NCBI GenBank assembly: GCA_965240325.2
Contig: OZ251239.1
Coordinates: forward strand, 186,001 to 250,000
Direction: 5' to 3'
Source: Rebecca billardiae RCC1528
Lineage: Eukaryota; Haptophyta
Length of the DNA stretch: 64,000 bases
The translations under genes were made by a program, and so were the position numbers. The notes under the pieces are model-generated. The model was not told the origin of the DNA. It saw nothing but the letters and a program-made list of their open reading frames with translations, and searched no databases. This document shows, piece after piece, positions 52,003 to 62,420 of this stretch. Each line of letters begins with the position of its first letter. Within the stretch, counting starts at the first letter, position 1.

Positions 52003-53031
52003 TCACAAGCGCTCCGAGCCATGCGACGCGCGCGCCACCGCATCCCGCGCGTCGGCGAACGAGGTGCGGCGGCTCGAGCGGCTCGACTTCGCCTTCTTCT
52101 TGTGCCGCAGCTGCACGCAGATGATGGATGCGTCGTCGTCGTCGTGGTTTTTCTCCTTCGCCGAGACGAGCACCGAGCGTGCCAGCCACGCAGATCCCAG
52201 GCGTGGCGCGCGCGACATTTCCACGAGCCGGCTCAGCGTCGGCAGCTCGAGGAAGTCCCAGATGCCGTCCGACGCAAGCACAAGCGTGCCCCCGCCGTCG
52301 GGCCACTCGCGGACCGAGACCTCGGGCACAGCGATGGCGGCTGCCGACGAGTCGGCGTCGCCGATGCTGCGCGTCATCATCAGGCCGCCCGGATACAGCC
52401 GCGTCGGCCCTACCGGCGTCTTGCCGTCGGATGCGGTGGCACGCGCCAGCTTGCCGCCAGCCTTCTGCACGCGCACGAGCTCGGTCTCACTCGCCGCGAC
52501 GATGCGGTGGTCGGCAGAGAGGCACTGACGCTGGTCCTTGGGCTCCGCATCGGCGGGGAAGAAGTAGCACATGCTGTCGCCCACGCTCCCGACCACGATT
52601 CGATCCTCGTCCACGAGCACCACCGTCGCCGTCGTGCCGTCCTTGATGCCGGCTGCGCTCACCTCCTTGTGCAGGCGAGCGAACGCGTCGACGAGAGCGC
52701 GGCGGTAACGCTCCTCCATGCTGGCTTCATGTGCGACGGAGGCTTCGTAGGCGTCGTGCACGTACTGAGAGATCGAGCGCGCGCAAAACCGCGCCGACTC
52801 GGCCCCCCCGTGCCCGTCAAAGACGGCATGCAGCTCCACCACGACGCCGTTGGACAGCTCCATCGTCCCGGAGGCCAGCGCGTCCTCGCCCTTGACCTTC
52901 GAGCGTGCCGCGGCGTGGACGGTGCGCGGACGATGACGCCCGCTCAACGTAAGCCTGGGCATGCTCTGCCGCCGCGGATCCGCCGTGTTGCTCTCCCGCT
53001 CGATCGCCCCATTCTGCGCGCAGCACCACAT
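52003..53031 (-). CDS. PP2C-family Ser/Thr phosphatase
   Basis: 342 residues from the first ATG of the frame at 53031. Metal-binding and core motifs: AVFDGHGGAESARFC near 70-84, KDGTTATVVLVDEDRIVVGS near 127-146, SVGDS, LYPGGLMMTRSIGD, GGTLVLASDGIWDFLE (the Asp of this motif binds metal) and a C-terminal DDDDASIICVQL replacing the usual DNxTxxVV. KVKGEDA near 46-52 corresponds to the xxNEDA motif. The C-terminus is basic (HKKKAKSSRSSRRTS). Likely a soluble Mg/Mn-dependent protein phosphatase; substrates unknown. No intron was detected. Confidence 0.9.
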   Translation of the reverse strand: MWCCAQNGAIERESNTADPRRQSMPRLTLSGRHRPRTVHAAARSKVKGEDALASGTMELSNGVVVELHAVFDGHGGAESARFCARSISQYVHDAYEASVAHEASMEERYRRALVDAFARLHKEVSAAGIKDGTTATVVLVDEDRIVVGSVGDSMCYFFPADAEPKDQRQCLSADHRIVAASETELVRVQKAGGKLARATASDGKTPVGPTRLYPGGLMMTRSIGDADSSAAAIAVPEVSVREWPDGGGTLVLASDGIWDFLELPTLSRLVEMSRAPRLGSAWLARSVLVSAKEKNHDDDDASIICVQLRHKKKAKSSRSSRRTSFADARDAVARASHGSERL

Positions 53032-53622
53032 CGCGAGGCGCCACAGCACGTCCACAATCAACCGGTTGCCGGTTGCTTGGCGGTATCTACGCCTGTTCAC
53101 GGCCGCTGGACGGTAGACAAGGGGAATCTACCTATCGGACTTCCCTGAATCCGTCAACGATCGTTAGACGACTCCATGCAATTTAATTGACGGTCTGTGG
53201 TTCGCGATGCTTCCAACCTTTCCCCTTTTCCGGGAGGTTCTGCTTTCTGTCGTCCGTCCGGCTGTTGTCGCACCCACCGCCACTCGGCGGGGTCCGACGA
53301 AGATCAGCCAGATAGGCCGGTCGTCGACTGAGACGGCAAACAGTGTCACTCTGGAGCGGCTGCGCCGCGCCCGGTACGGGCGGGTGCGGCCGCCACTGTT
53401 ACTACTGAGCCGGGACGGTGTCCCACTAGCTACCGCGCGTCCCAGTCCCCGATAACTGTGACCCGACTCCCGAGTGTCCGTGACCGGGTCTAGGACCCGC
53501 GGCAGTAAGCCGCGCGCCCGACTTGCAAGCGTGATCCGCTGCAAGCGTGCGAGGTCTAGGCGGCCCGCCGAACGAGGCCACGCCGGAACCCTCCCGAGGG
53601 CCGCCGGTCCGTCGTCCGAGAC
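53032..53622. other. Intergenic region, no gene seen
   Basis: 590 bp with weak open frames on both strands and no motif. It lies upstream of the PP2C gene (minus) and downstream of the PSI-like protein gene (minus). Confidence 0.5.
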
Positions 53623-54549
53623 TCAGATGTGCAAGTTGCTGGCAGCGTGCGACATGATGCTGCTCGACTGCTTCGAGCCGCGGCGAGACGACATGCGCGG
53701 AGGCCCGTCGTCGTCCAGCGGGCCGTCGTCGTCCGCTCGCCGGCCGTCGTAGATGCTATCGCTGTACACGAGCATCTCCCGCGCGTGCATCCCGTCCTCG
53801 CCGCCGCCACTCGCCACGGTGGCGCGCGGGTACTCGAGGAACGCGCTGTCGGAGACGCCCGCCGAGCGGCCGCTGAACTGGTCGTGTGGGTCCGGGTCGA
53901 GCATCACGTCGAGCATCGTGCCGGGCCAAAGCGGGAAGCAGCCCACGCAGCTGAAGCGCGGCGGCGCCCTGCGTCCACGGGCCGGCGCCTCCATCTCGCC
54001 GCCGCCGCGCGGACGCGCGGAGCCATCAGGCGCCTCGCCCTCGACGTCCGACTCCCGCGCTCGTCGAGGCGTGGACGAGCGCGAGCCATGCCTGCTGCTG
54101 CTGCGCCTGCTGCCATGCCTGCTTGATCTACCTGATCTGCTCGTCCTCCGCGCCTTGCGGTCGGATCCGTCCGCGCTCGTGGCGCGCCTGGCTGCGCACA
54201 CCCGGAAGAGGACCGCGGCGAACACGGCGAGCGCCACCACCGCGAGCGCAATGACCGCGATGATCCAGCCCGGAGTCGGGTCGTGAAGGTGCGCGTTGCC
54301 GCGCTCCAGCGTGTAGCGCTCGCACTGGTTGAGGAGCACGTATCGCGTGCAGAAGCGCTCGCCGCCGGGCGCGTAGAAGTTGTAGCACACCGGGTTGTGC
54401 GCATCATCCACGCACCACTGGCAGCCCCTGCCGTAGATGACGCCGTCGTCTGCGCTCGTCACGCACTCGTCACACGTCGACGCATTGCACGACAGGGGCG
54501 GCGACGGGTGCGCAGGAGCAGGGGAGACCAGGGCTGTCTCGTTGGCCAT
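53623..54549 (-). CDS. Single-pass membrane protein with Cys-rich PSI-like ectodomain
   Basis: 308 residues from the ATG at 54549. The N-terminal part has eight Cys with spacing like plexin/semaphorin/integrin (PSI) modules (SCNASTCDECVTSADDGVIY, GCQWCVDDAHNPVCYNF, FCTRYVLLNQC). One transmembrane helix follows at about 94-118 (PGWIIAVIALAVVALAVFAA), then a long Arg/Ser-rich cytosolic tail (SRSGRSSRHGSRRSSSRHGS). No clear cleaved signal peptide is seen, so the topology is inferred. It could be a surface receptor or adhesion protein. Confidence 0.72.
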   Translation of the reverse strand: MANETALVSPAPAHPSPPLSCNASTCDECVTSADDGVIYGRGCQWCVDDAHNPVCYNFYAPGGERFCTRYVLLNQCERYTLERGNAHLHDPTPGWIIAVIALAVVALAVFAAVLFRVCAARRATSADGSDRKARRTSRSGRSSRHGSRRSSSRHGSRSSTPRRARESDVEGEAPDGSARPRGGGEMEAPARGRRAPPRFSCVGCFPLWPGTMLDVMLDPDPHDQFSGRSAGVSDSAFLEYPRATVASGGGEDGMHAREMLVYSDSIYDGRRADDDGPLDDDGPPRMSSRRGSKQSSSIMSHAASNLHI

Positions 54550-54750
54550 TGGCTGCCACGCGAGCACAGGCCACACGCCCGGCGCCCAGCGGCCCGAGAG
54601 CGCGCCGAGCCGCCGGCTTGATGGGCACCAACGTTGAACGTGCGCCCGCGCCGCTCAGTGCTCGCGGCCGTGCACAGTCCGAGAAAATTCGAGCTCATCC
54701 TGTGACTCTGACGGGGACTCGGCGGGCGGTCTGGAACGAACCGCCGCACG
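54550..54750. promoter_or_regulatory. Divergent promoter region
   Basis: About 200 bp between the starts of the PSI-like protein (minus) and the chorismate mutase (plus). No TATA box recognised. Confidence 0.4.
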
Positions 54751-55425
54751 ATGGAGGGCGTGCAACTCGACGGCGACGGGAGCACCAAGCAGCTCGTGCC
54801 GCGCAGCCGCCCACGGTTGCGTGCGTCGCTCGCCATGGGCGTCCTCGTCATCGCACTCCTCGGCGTGCTCATCGCGCTTGTGCTCGCCCTTCGCAAACCT
54901 CCTGCGCCGGGCGATTTGGTCGCAACACAGGAGCTGATCGAGATCGTGGGCAGGAGAGCGAGCATGATGCGCGGCGTCGCCGCCTCGAAGTTCTCGAGCG
55001 GCCATGGCTGCGTCTTCGATGCCCAGAGAGAGCTTGCCGTGCTCGAGGCAGCCGCCGACGCGGCCAAGAAGCATGGCATCCGCGAGGCATCAGCGCTCGT
55101 TTTTGCGCAGATCCAGATGGACTGCTCCAAGCAGATCGAGCAGTTCTGGCTGGATGAGTGGACGGCTAGCGCCACTGACGAAGCTGCCGACAGCAGCTCG
55201 CCGACGCTCGAGCAGATTCGAGAAGCGCTCGGGGAGCTCACCGAGGCCCTCTTCGCCGCATGGAGGGCAGCTGTGGCCGAGTGGCGCCCGTGGCGGCGCG
55301 GCGTGCTCGACTCGCACGTCGAGCAGCTCCTTGCCGAGCACTTCACGCACGCCGCTCGCGGGCCGTGCGGTGGCGACCGCTTCAGGGGGATGCTTGCCGC
55401 CGCCTTGCTCAGCGCGGGCGAATGA
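54751..55425 (+). CDS. Membrane-anchored chorismate mutase, AroQ-gamma-like
   Basis: 224 residues. A transmembrane or targeting segment lies at about 25-47 (ASLAMGVLVIALLGVLIALV) after a short basic N-terminus. The rest is all-helical and matches the secreted AroQ type: LIEIVGRRASMMRGVAASKF (first helix with the active-site Arg and Lys), FDAQRELAVLEAAADAAKKH (DxxRE motif), REASALVFAQIQMDCSKQIE (third helix, Q-x-x-x-C/A-x-K), then a C-terminal helical half with Cys. The reaction is chorismate to prephenate, for Phe/Tyr synthesis. Gamma-class enzymes are usually exported in bacteria; an anchored version in an alga is unusual. The N-terminus might instead be part of a plastid or ER targeting signal. 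Confidence 0.75.
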   Translation: MEGVQLDGDGSTKQLVPRSRPRLRASLAMGVLVIALLGVLIALVLALRKPPAPGDLVATQELIEIVGRRASMMRGVAASKFSSGHGCVFDAQRELAVLEAAADAAKKHGIREASALVFAQIQMDCSKQIEQFWLDEWTASATDEAADSSSPTLEQIREALGELTEALFAAWRAAVAEWRPWRRGVLDSHVEQLLAEHFTHAARGPCGGDRFRGMLAAALLSAGE

Positions 55426-55627
55426 CGCCGGCTCGCGCGGCGCGGACCCGCCAGGTGCCAGCCTCGTCGTATGAGGCGCTGCAGAGCACTCTCGGTATCG
55501 GGCCCGTGCGGCCGGCGTCAGGCGAGTCTGGCAGCTGGGCCCGGCTGCCGGCAGGCCGGCACGGCGCGGCCCGAACGTGCGTGACAATATTATATATATA
55601 TATGATACGTACTATATATATATATCT

Positions 55628-55659
<32 letters not shown>

Positions 55660-56002
55660 CGTCAAGTAGTAGTCGGCCACTACTAGTCCGCCACTTGGTC
55701 TTGAGGGTTGAGCCAGCGCGCTGACGACGTGGAGTAGTTCCGCCAGGTCTGTTCACGCCAGTGACCGGAGTTGACACGCGTAGGCGGTACGGCGGCTCGG
55801 AGTGAGTGAGCCGGCTGACGACGGTCGACGCGGCTGACGTCGTCGTCTCCTGCCTCCTGGGCGAACTTGGTCGTCTTGTCCGAGACGCCGACAGACCGGC
55901 GGCGCGGGCGATGGCTCAAGCGTGAATAAGCTGTTGGCACGTAGCCATCATGACTCCCAGCGGGCACCGCCCGATGATTGCCGCGTTGCATCGCGCGGCG
56001 CG
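55426..56002. other. Intergenic region with GATA tract
   Basis: It contains ATATATA and a GATA microsatellite at about 55629-55659. No gene seen. Confidence 0.55.
55629..55659. repeat. GATA tetranucleotide repeat
   Basis: About eight GATA units. Confidence 0.95.
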
Positions 56003-57055
56003 CTATCGTGCAGGCACCATTGCAGTGAAGATCGACCCCGGCCGGTGCCCCGGCGGGATGACGACGCTCACGACTCGCCCGCTCGGCGCCTGCACCTGCA
56101 GCACCTGCCCTGGCACCCCGCCCGCCGGCACCTCGACGTCCACGGTCGCCATCGACCTGGGCGCCTCGCGCCCCACGCCGGCGAGCGCGAGCGCGTTGCG
56201 CGCGAGCGCGCCGAGACCAGCTGGGGCATTGGGCTCATCTGGCGCGATGGACGCGGACGCGGTTTGCACGATCGGCGGCTCGGCATTCAGTGTGCCGCTC
56301 GGTGTCACCGATCCAGAGGGCTGTGATGTGAACGGGGCCGGCGGTGCGCTGGGCGTCGGAGCGGCACCGTGGCGCGCCTCGGCGCTCGTCTGGGCGGGGG
56401 CGGATGCCGGCGGCACGGCGATGTGGATGCGCGTGCCCGGGCGAGCGTTGTCAGGCACGGTGATGGCGAGCTGCCTGCCGTCCGGCACGGCGATGATGAG
56501 CTGGCCGCCTGCTGCGGCGCCGCGCGGCACGACCAGCTCCACGAGCTCGTGGCCAGCCGGTGCGACGGGCGGCGGCGGCGGCACAGGTCGCATCGCAGCC
56601 CCCGCGACGGTGCTCTCGACTCGGAAGCCGTTTTGACTCGCGTCCCAGCGGATGGACACGCCGTACTGGCTCTCATAGCTCGGGCTGAGCTCATTGGCCA
56701 GAGCGGCGCAGCGATGCGGGTGCAAGCGCTTGTCAGCCCGCCGCACCATCACGGCCCAGATCACGGCCTCGACGATGAGGAAGGGCAGGATCAGCGGAGC
56801 GTACACGATGCTCATCACGACGATGATCAGGACGCCAAAGCATGCCGCAAGCAGGTTGGCGCGCATCATGTAGTTGGCCAACGCCTGATTCCCGTGCTGG
56901 CCTTGGATCGTGCCCAGCAGCTCAGCCCAAGCGGGCTGTGGGAGCCGGCTGCGCAGCTCTGATGGGACCGGGCCGCCCTGCTTGTGGCTCCAGGAGTGCT
57001 TGCCCATGTGGGGAGGGCACGGGTACATGGCTTTCGAGCGGATGAGGACGACCAT
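56003..57055 (-). CDS. Two-TM membrane protein with repeated Val-Pro-Gly modules
   Basis: 350 residues from the ATG at 57055. Two adjoining transmembrane helices lie at about 66-105 (NLLAACFGVLIIVVMSIVYA, LILPFLIVEAVIWAVMVRRA). After a Pro-rich linker come two copies of a ~45-residue beta-type module: LVELVVPRGAAAGGQLIIAV...GRQLAITVPDNARPGTRIHI, and again VDVEVPAGGVPGQVLQVQAP...GRVVSVVIPPGHRPGSIFTA. The pattern V.VP.G..PG..L.V..P.G....V.VP....PG is, from memory, common in stramenopile and haptophyte proteins; its function is unknown to me. It is probably an endomembrane protein with the modules facing the cytosol. Confidence 0.75.
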   Translation of the reverse strand: MVVLIRSKAMYPCPPHMGKHSWSHKQGGPVPSELRSRLPQPAWAELLGTIQGQHGNQALANYMMRANLLAACFGVLIIVVMSIVYAPLILPFLIVEAVIWAVMVRRADKRLHPHRCAALANELSPSYESQYGVSIRWDASQNGFRVESTVAGAAMRPVPPPPPVAPAGHELVELVVPRGAAAGGQLIIAVPDGRQLAITVPDNARPGTRIHIAVPPASAPAQTSAEARHGAAPTPSAPPAPFTSQPSGSVTPSGTLNAEPPIVQTASASIAPDEPNAPAGLGALARNALALAGVGREAPRSMATVDVEVPAGGVPGQVLQVQAPSGRVVSVVIPPGHRPGSIFTAMVPAR

Positions 57056-57403
57056 CTTTGATCTTTCCCTCCCGCGGCGGCGGCGGCGGTGGCCATCAAC
57101 GCGCGGCTGGTTTCGTCAGGGCTTCGGCGCTTTTATTCGCCTCCTTCAGATTCTGAGACGACGTCGCGCAACGGTGACAAAATAATGCACAATTCAAAAT
57201 CGCGCGCTTAGCCGCTAAAAGCAGGACGATGAATGTAGAATGTATCGTCGTGTACGATGGCGGCCGTGGCCCGCCGGGCGTCACGCCACTCGAGAGTGGT
57301 GCGATGGCGTGCGCCCGGCTTTGCGGAAGTGTGGGATGGGCCCGCGGCGTCGTTCGCGGTGTTGCATCGAGCTCGAGCAGCGCTCGCCATGGCTGCAGCA
57401 CGC
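57056..57403. other. Intergenic region, no gene seen
   Basis: 350 bp between the start of the two-TM protein gene and the end of the Ca2+ ATPase gene, both on minus. It holds the 3' flank of the ATPase and the 5' flank... in reverse order of transcription. No motif recognised. Confidence 0.45.
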
Positions 57404-60400
57404 TCACTGCGTCTTCTTCTTCTTCTTGCCCGACGACGCCTCCGACGCCGCGCGGCGCACCTCGAGCTCCTTGGCGTTGCGCATGCGCCCGACGCACTTG
57501 AGCAGCTCGTCGACGACGATGACGGGCACCGAGAAGGCGAGCACGAGCATCCAGTCGTTGAAGGTGAGCGGCACGATCGAGAAGATCGACGCGAGGAACG
57601 GCACGTACAAGATGACAAAGTGCAGGCCGAACGAGACGGCCATCGCGACCAGCAGCCACGGGTTGCACCACGGCGGCATCTGCAGCAGCGACGAGTCCTC
57701 CGAGAGCGCGTTGAGCGCGTTGAGCATCTCGATGGTCACGAGCACCGAGAGCGAGAGCGTGCTCGCCTTCGTCTTGCCCGTGGTGAAGTACGTGCACGGC
57801 TTCGCCGAGAGGTCGACGCCGCCAAAGCTGGCGGGCTTAAAGTCGGTCCACGCCGGGCACTGGCCCCAGTGCGAGAGCTGGTCAAACGTGATGAGCGTGT
57901 GGCCTGTGTGCGCGCACAGGCGCACAGGCGCACAGGCGCACAGGCAGAGGCGGAGGGCGGCAGGGCGGCGGCGGGGCGGGGCGGGTGATGAGCCGGCTCG
58001 CGAGCATGGGCGCACGCCGCGCGCGCGGCGCCCGCCCGCCTCGCTCCGCCTCGCTCCGCCGCGCCACACCGTCCTCCGCCCAGTCGTAGTACAGGTACCA
58101 GTACACAAAGATACCCACAGTGGCAAAGCCGACATAGGCGCCGACCACCATGTAGCTGCGGGGGCGAGCCGCGCGCGGCGCGGCGCGGGGCGGGATGGGG
58201 CCGGGCGGCGGGGCGCGGAGGGAGGCGCGGTGGTGAGTGCGTGGCACACCGCGCGGAGGCACGGGCCGGCAGCGTGCGCCGGTGGCAAGCGCGCCGCAGG
58301 CACAGTCACGGGCGCAAGCTGCGGTGGCGGCGGCGGCGGGCGGCGGTGTGCTTCCTCCCCAGTTGCAGCGGCGCAGCTGCCCCGCCAGAGCCCGCGCGCC
58401 CGCCTCTCGCGCGGCGGCGTGCGTCGCAGCCGCGGGCAGCGGGTGCACGGCGCTCGTCGCGCGGCGCACCGGAAGAACACCCACGGGGTGATCAGCTGGT
58501 CGTCCTTGCTGCGCGGCGGCCTGCGCATGATGTCCGGGTCGGCCGGGTTGAAGCCGAGCGCGGTCGCGGGCGGGCCGTCCGTGACGAGGTTCACCCACAG
58601 CAGCTGCACCGGAATCATGCCCTCGGGGATGCCGAGCAGCGCCTGCGGGGCCGGGCGCGGGGCGCGGTGGGCGGGCAGGCGGGCGCGCGGCGCGCGAGCG
58701 GGGCGACACCGGTCAGCGGCCGTGGCGCGCAGACGGGCACCAGGGCGGCACACGGCACAGCACGGCGCGGCGCGGCCAGCGCCGCGCGCGCCAAGCGCCC
58801 GCGCCCCGCCCGCGCCCCCTCTGGCCCGCGGGCGAGGCTGCGCGAGCCCTTCGCACCCCCGAGCATACGCCCGTGCGCCAAGCGAGCGGCAGCCCGCACG
58901 CCCGCCGCGCGCCGCCCCGGCTGGCAACCCCGCCCCGCTCGCCCCGGACCCCGCCGCGGCCGCCGGCCACGCGCCGATCGGCGGTGCACACGCCGCGCGC
59001 GCGGTGTGTGCGCGCGCTGCCGCGCACGCGCAGGTCGCAGGTCGCAGCTCGCAGCTCGCACCGTGATGAAGATGGAGGCCACCTCGCCAATGTTTGAAGA
59101 GATCAGGTAGCGGATGAACGCCTTCATGTTCGAGTAGATCGAGCGGCCCTCCTCGACGGCGGCGACGATCGTGGCGAAGTTGTCGTCGGCCAGGATCATG
59201 TCCGCCGCCTCCTTCGCCACCTCGGTGCCCGAGATGCCCATGGCAATCCCAATGGCCGCCTGCTTCAGCGCGGGCGCGTCGTTGACGCCGTCTCCCGTCA
59301 TCGCCGGCACCTCACCCTCATTCCGCAGCATCCGCACGAGCTCTTGCTTGTCGCGCGGCTCGGTGCGCGAGAAGACGCGCGAGCCGCCGCCCTGCATCAG
59401 CAGCCGGCGCCGCTCCTCCAGCGGCAGCGAGAAGAAGTGCGCCCCGGTGAACGACTTGTCGGTGACGTCCTCGTCGTGGTCGAAGATGCCAATCTCGCGC
59501 GCGATCGCCTCGGCCGTGTCCTTCGTGTCACCGGTGATCATCATCACGCGCACGCCGGCGAGGCCGCACAAGGTGATGGCGGGGGCGACCTCGACGCGCG
59601 CGGGGTCCTTGATCCCGACGAGGCCGAGCAGCGTCATCCCCACCTCCACGCCCGCGAACTTGGTCGGGTCGCTCAGCTCGGCGTGCATCGGGTGCTTGGC
59701 CCCCTTCTCCAGCGAGTAGTCTGCCAGAGGCCCCAGCTCCTCCTTGCACGCGACGGCGAGGACGCGCAGTGGGCGGCGCGCCATCTCGTTGAACTTGTCG
59801 AGGACGCGCTCGCGCGCCGCGGCGGAGAGCGGCACGTCCGAGCCGTCCGCGAGGCGCAGGTACGAGCAGCGCGCGATCACCGACTCGGGCGCGCCCTTGC
59901 ACAGCAGCCGGTTGGCGCTGCCCACCGGCTTGCCGCTCGTCGGCAGCGCGGCCGCCGCCTTGGCGTCGGCGGGCGAGACGATCACGCCCATCGACTTGCG
60001 GTCGCGCGAGAACTCGAGCAGCGCCTCCTGGTGGTACGCAGCGCCCCACGCGTCGGCGCACGCCGACGCCTTCTCCGAGCCGCTCGTGGGCGGCGGCACC
60101 GTCGGCAGGCCCAGCTTCTCGACCAGCACGCGCAGCGCCGCCTCAGTCGGCTCACCCACGCGCTCGTACTTGTCCGCGCCCGCGTTGTACACGATCTTGG
60201 ACTCGTTGCAGAGCGCGCAGGCCTGCGAGAGCGCGAGGAGGCCGCGCTGGTCGCCCTTCAGCCGCTCGAGCCCGACCACCCGACCCTCCGGCCGGTACGA
60301 CACGCCCTCCACCTCGTGCTCGCGCAGCTCGGCGTCCGAGTCGCCGACGTGCACGAGCGCGACCGCCGTCATCTGGTTGGTGGTCAGCGTGCCCGTCTTG

Positions 60401-61452
60401 TCGGAGCAGATGACGGTGGTGCAGCCGAGGGTCTCGACCGAGGGCAGCTTGCGCACGATCGCGTTCTTCTGCACCATCTTGCGCGTGCCGAGCGAGAGGC
60501 ACAGCGTGATCACCGCCGGCAGCCCCTCGGGGATGGCCGCGACGCCGAGCGCGACCGCAATCTTCATGTAGTAGATGCATCCCTTCAGCACGCCGCCGTG
60601 CACCGGGTCGAAGAACTGGCGGAAGTTCATCACCCACACGAGGAGGCAGATGACGGTGATCACCTTCGTGAGCATCTCGCCGAACGCGTCGAGCTTCTGC
60701 CCGAGCGGCGTCTTCTCCTCCTCCTCCGCCGCCGTCTGCACGTCCGCTTGGATCTTGCCGATCTCAGTAGACATCCCGGTCGCGGTGACGAGCGCGATGA
60801 ACGTGCCGTTGGAGACGGTGGTGCTGGAGAAGACCATGTTGATCTTGGCCTGGATCCGCGCGTCTGCCTGCACCGGCTCGGTCACCTTCTGCACCGTCAC
60901 CGACTCGCCCGTGAGCGAGCCCTCGTCGACGCGCGTCGTCGTCGTCTTCAGCTTGAGCACGCGGCAGTCCGCCGGCACCTTGTCGCCAACGCGCACGTGC
61001 ACGATGTCGCCGGGCACGAGCTCGGTGGCGGGCAGCGCGGGGATCAGCGCGCCGTTGCGCACGACCGTCGCCGTCGCCGACTGCAGCTCCTTCAGCGCCT
61101 CGAGCGCCGACTCGGCGTTCGACTCCTGCCAGACGCCCACGACCGCGTTGATCACCAGGATGAGCAGGATGACGAAGGGCTCGACGAAGGCGGTGATGCC
61201 TTCCTCCTCCTCGAAGAAGGCGAGCACGAACGACACCATCGCCGCGCCGAGCAGGATCTTCACCAGCAGGTCGTCGAACTGCGCGAGCACGAGCTTCCAC
61301 AGCGGCGTCGGGTCCTCCTTTGCGAGCTCGTTCACGCCGTGCAGCTTGCGCTGCTCGGCGACCTGCGCGTCGCTGAGCCCCTTCTCCATGGTGACGCCAT
61401 ACGCCGCCAGGCAGTCCGCCACAGAGGCGGCGTGCGGGTTGGTCGTCGCCAT
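57404..61452 (-). CDS. SERCA/ECA-type Ca2+-transporting P-type ATPase
   Basis: Minus-strand exons 61452-59062, 58642-58470, 58155-58070 and 57903-57404 join in phase (1049 residues). ATG 61509 is an alternative start. Landmarks: VDEGSLTGES (actuator domain), VAAIPEGLPAVITLCLSLGT (M4 Ca2+ site, PEGLP), CSDKTGTLTTNQM (phosphorylated Asp), KGAPE, GDGVNDAPALKQA, then spliced IFIT-ALLGIPEGMIPVQLLW and WVFFR-YMVVGAYVGFATVG. The C-terminus ends KKKKKTQ, a dilysine-like ER retrieval signal. Length and order match animal SERCA and plant ECA pumps, which move cytosolic Ca2+ into the ER. Introns are 419, 314 and 166 nt, GC-rich, with donors GTGCGAG, GTGCGCC and GTGTGGC. Confidence 0.95.
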
Positions 61453-61937
61453 CCTCAACACCGAGCGGCGCGCGCGCCGCTGTCCGTGCAAGCGGGCGGT
61501 GGCGAACAAGCTCGCAGCGGTGAAGACGACGCCACAGATTCTGTGTCCGGGGAGGCGCGAGTTCGATACGTGGCAGCCGCGGGCGTCTCGACCGAGGAGC
61601 CACGCGGGCAGACGTCTGCGGCGGGCGAGCTCGGGCCGGCTCCCGGCGCCCGCGGCGAGCGAAAGCCGCGAGCATGAAGTCCTTGGGCAGTCGGGCTCCC
61701 GGGCTGTCCTCTTCCAGATTCAGGCGAAGACAGTCCGGGCGGTTGCGCTTGCTGCTACTGATCAATGACACCTGCGAGCGCGCCACAGACACAGTCTGAT
61801 GGGCTTCTCAATCTCGTGTCTCATTCTCGCGCACTCTCACTCTGACTCTGCTACTATGAACTACTCACGCAGCTGGCAGCGCTCGTCGCGTGCGAGCTTC
61901 CGGGTCATCATCGAGCCCGCGGGCTCTGTGAACCGTG
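61453..61937. other. Intergenic region, no gene seen
   Basis: 485 bp between the Ca2+ ATPase start and the stop of the TIR-like membrane protein gene, both on minus. A TCTC-rich stretch near 61800-61850 may lie in the 5' flank of the ATPase. Confidence 0.5.
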
Positions 61938-62389
61938 TCATCCTGTGACGACCTTTGCGCGCTCCACCTTTGCCGCCTGCGCCAGCAGCGAGGCCGACTT
62001 GCTCGCGGCCGAGAGGCGCTGCCGGCGGATGCCGGGGCTGCCGGCGCTGCCGCGGCTGCTCGTCGCGCGCGACGTGGGGCTGGCGCGCGGGCCCTGCACC
62101 TCCGTCACAGCCTTCACCGCGGTGATGAGCTTCGGCAGGTACTCGCGCACCGCCTCGTTCACGCGCGACACCGTCGCGAGCTCGAACGCCTGCACGATCG
62201 ACCCCTCGATGTGCGCGAGCGCCGCCTGCGAGTACATGACGGCAAAAGTGTCGACCGACGCAATCAGCGCGCCGTAGTCAGGCCCTGCGGGGACGGGCGT
62301 GATCTCGCGCGAGGAGCGGCTGAGCTTGGAGGAGATGCGGGGGCGCAAGAGCGCCGGCGTGCCGGAGGCGAAGCGCGCGCGGTTGATCC

Positions 62390-62420
<31 letters not shown>

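Noticed and set aside
53032-53100. Longer PP2C start at 53100
   Set aside because: The codon there is GTG, not ATG; the first ATG of the frame is at 53031.
59344-61677. 777-codon plus-strand frame opposite the Ca2+ ATPase
   Set aside because: It is a His/Arg-rich antisense shadow. The minus strand encodes an unmistakable P-type ATPase.
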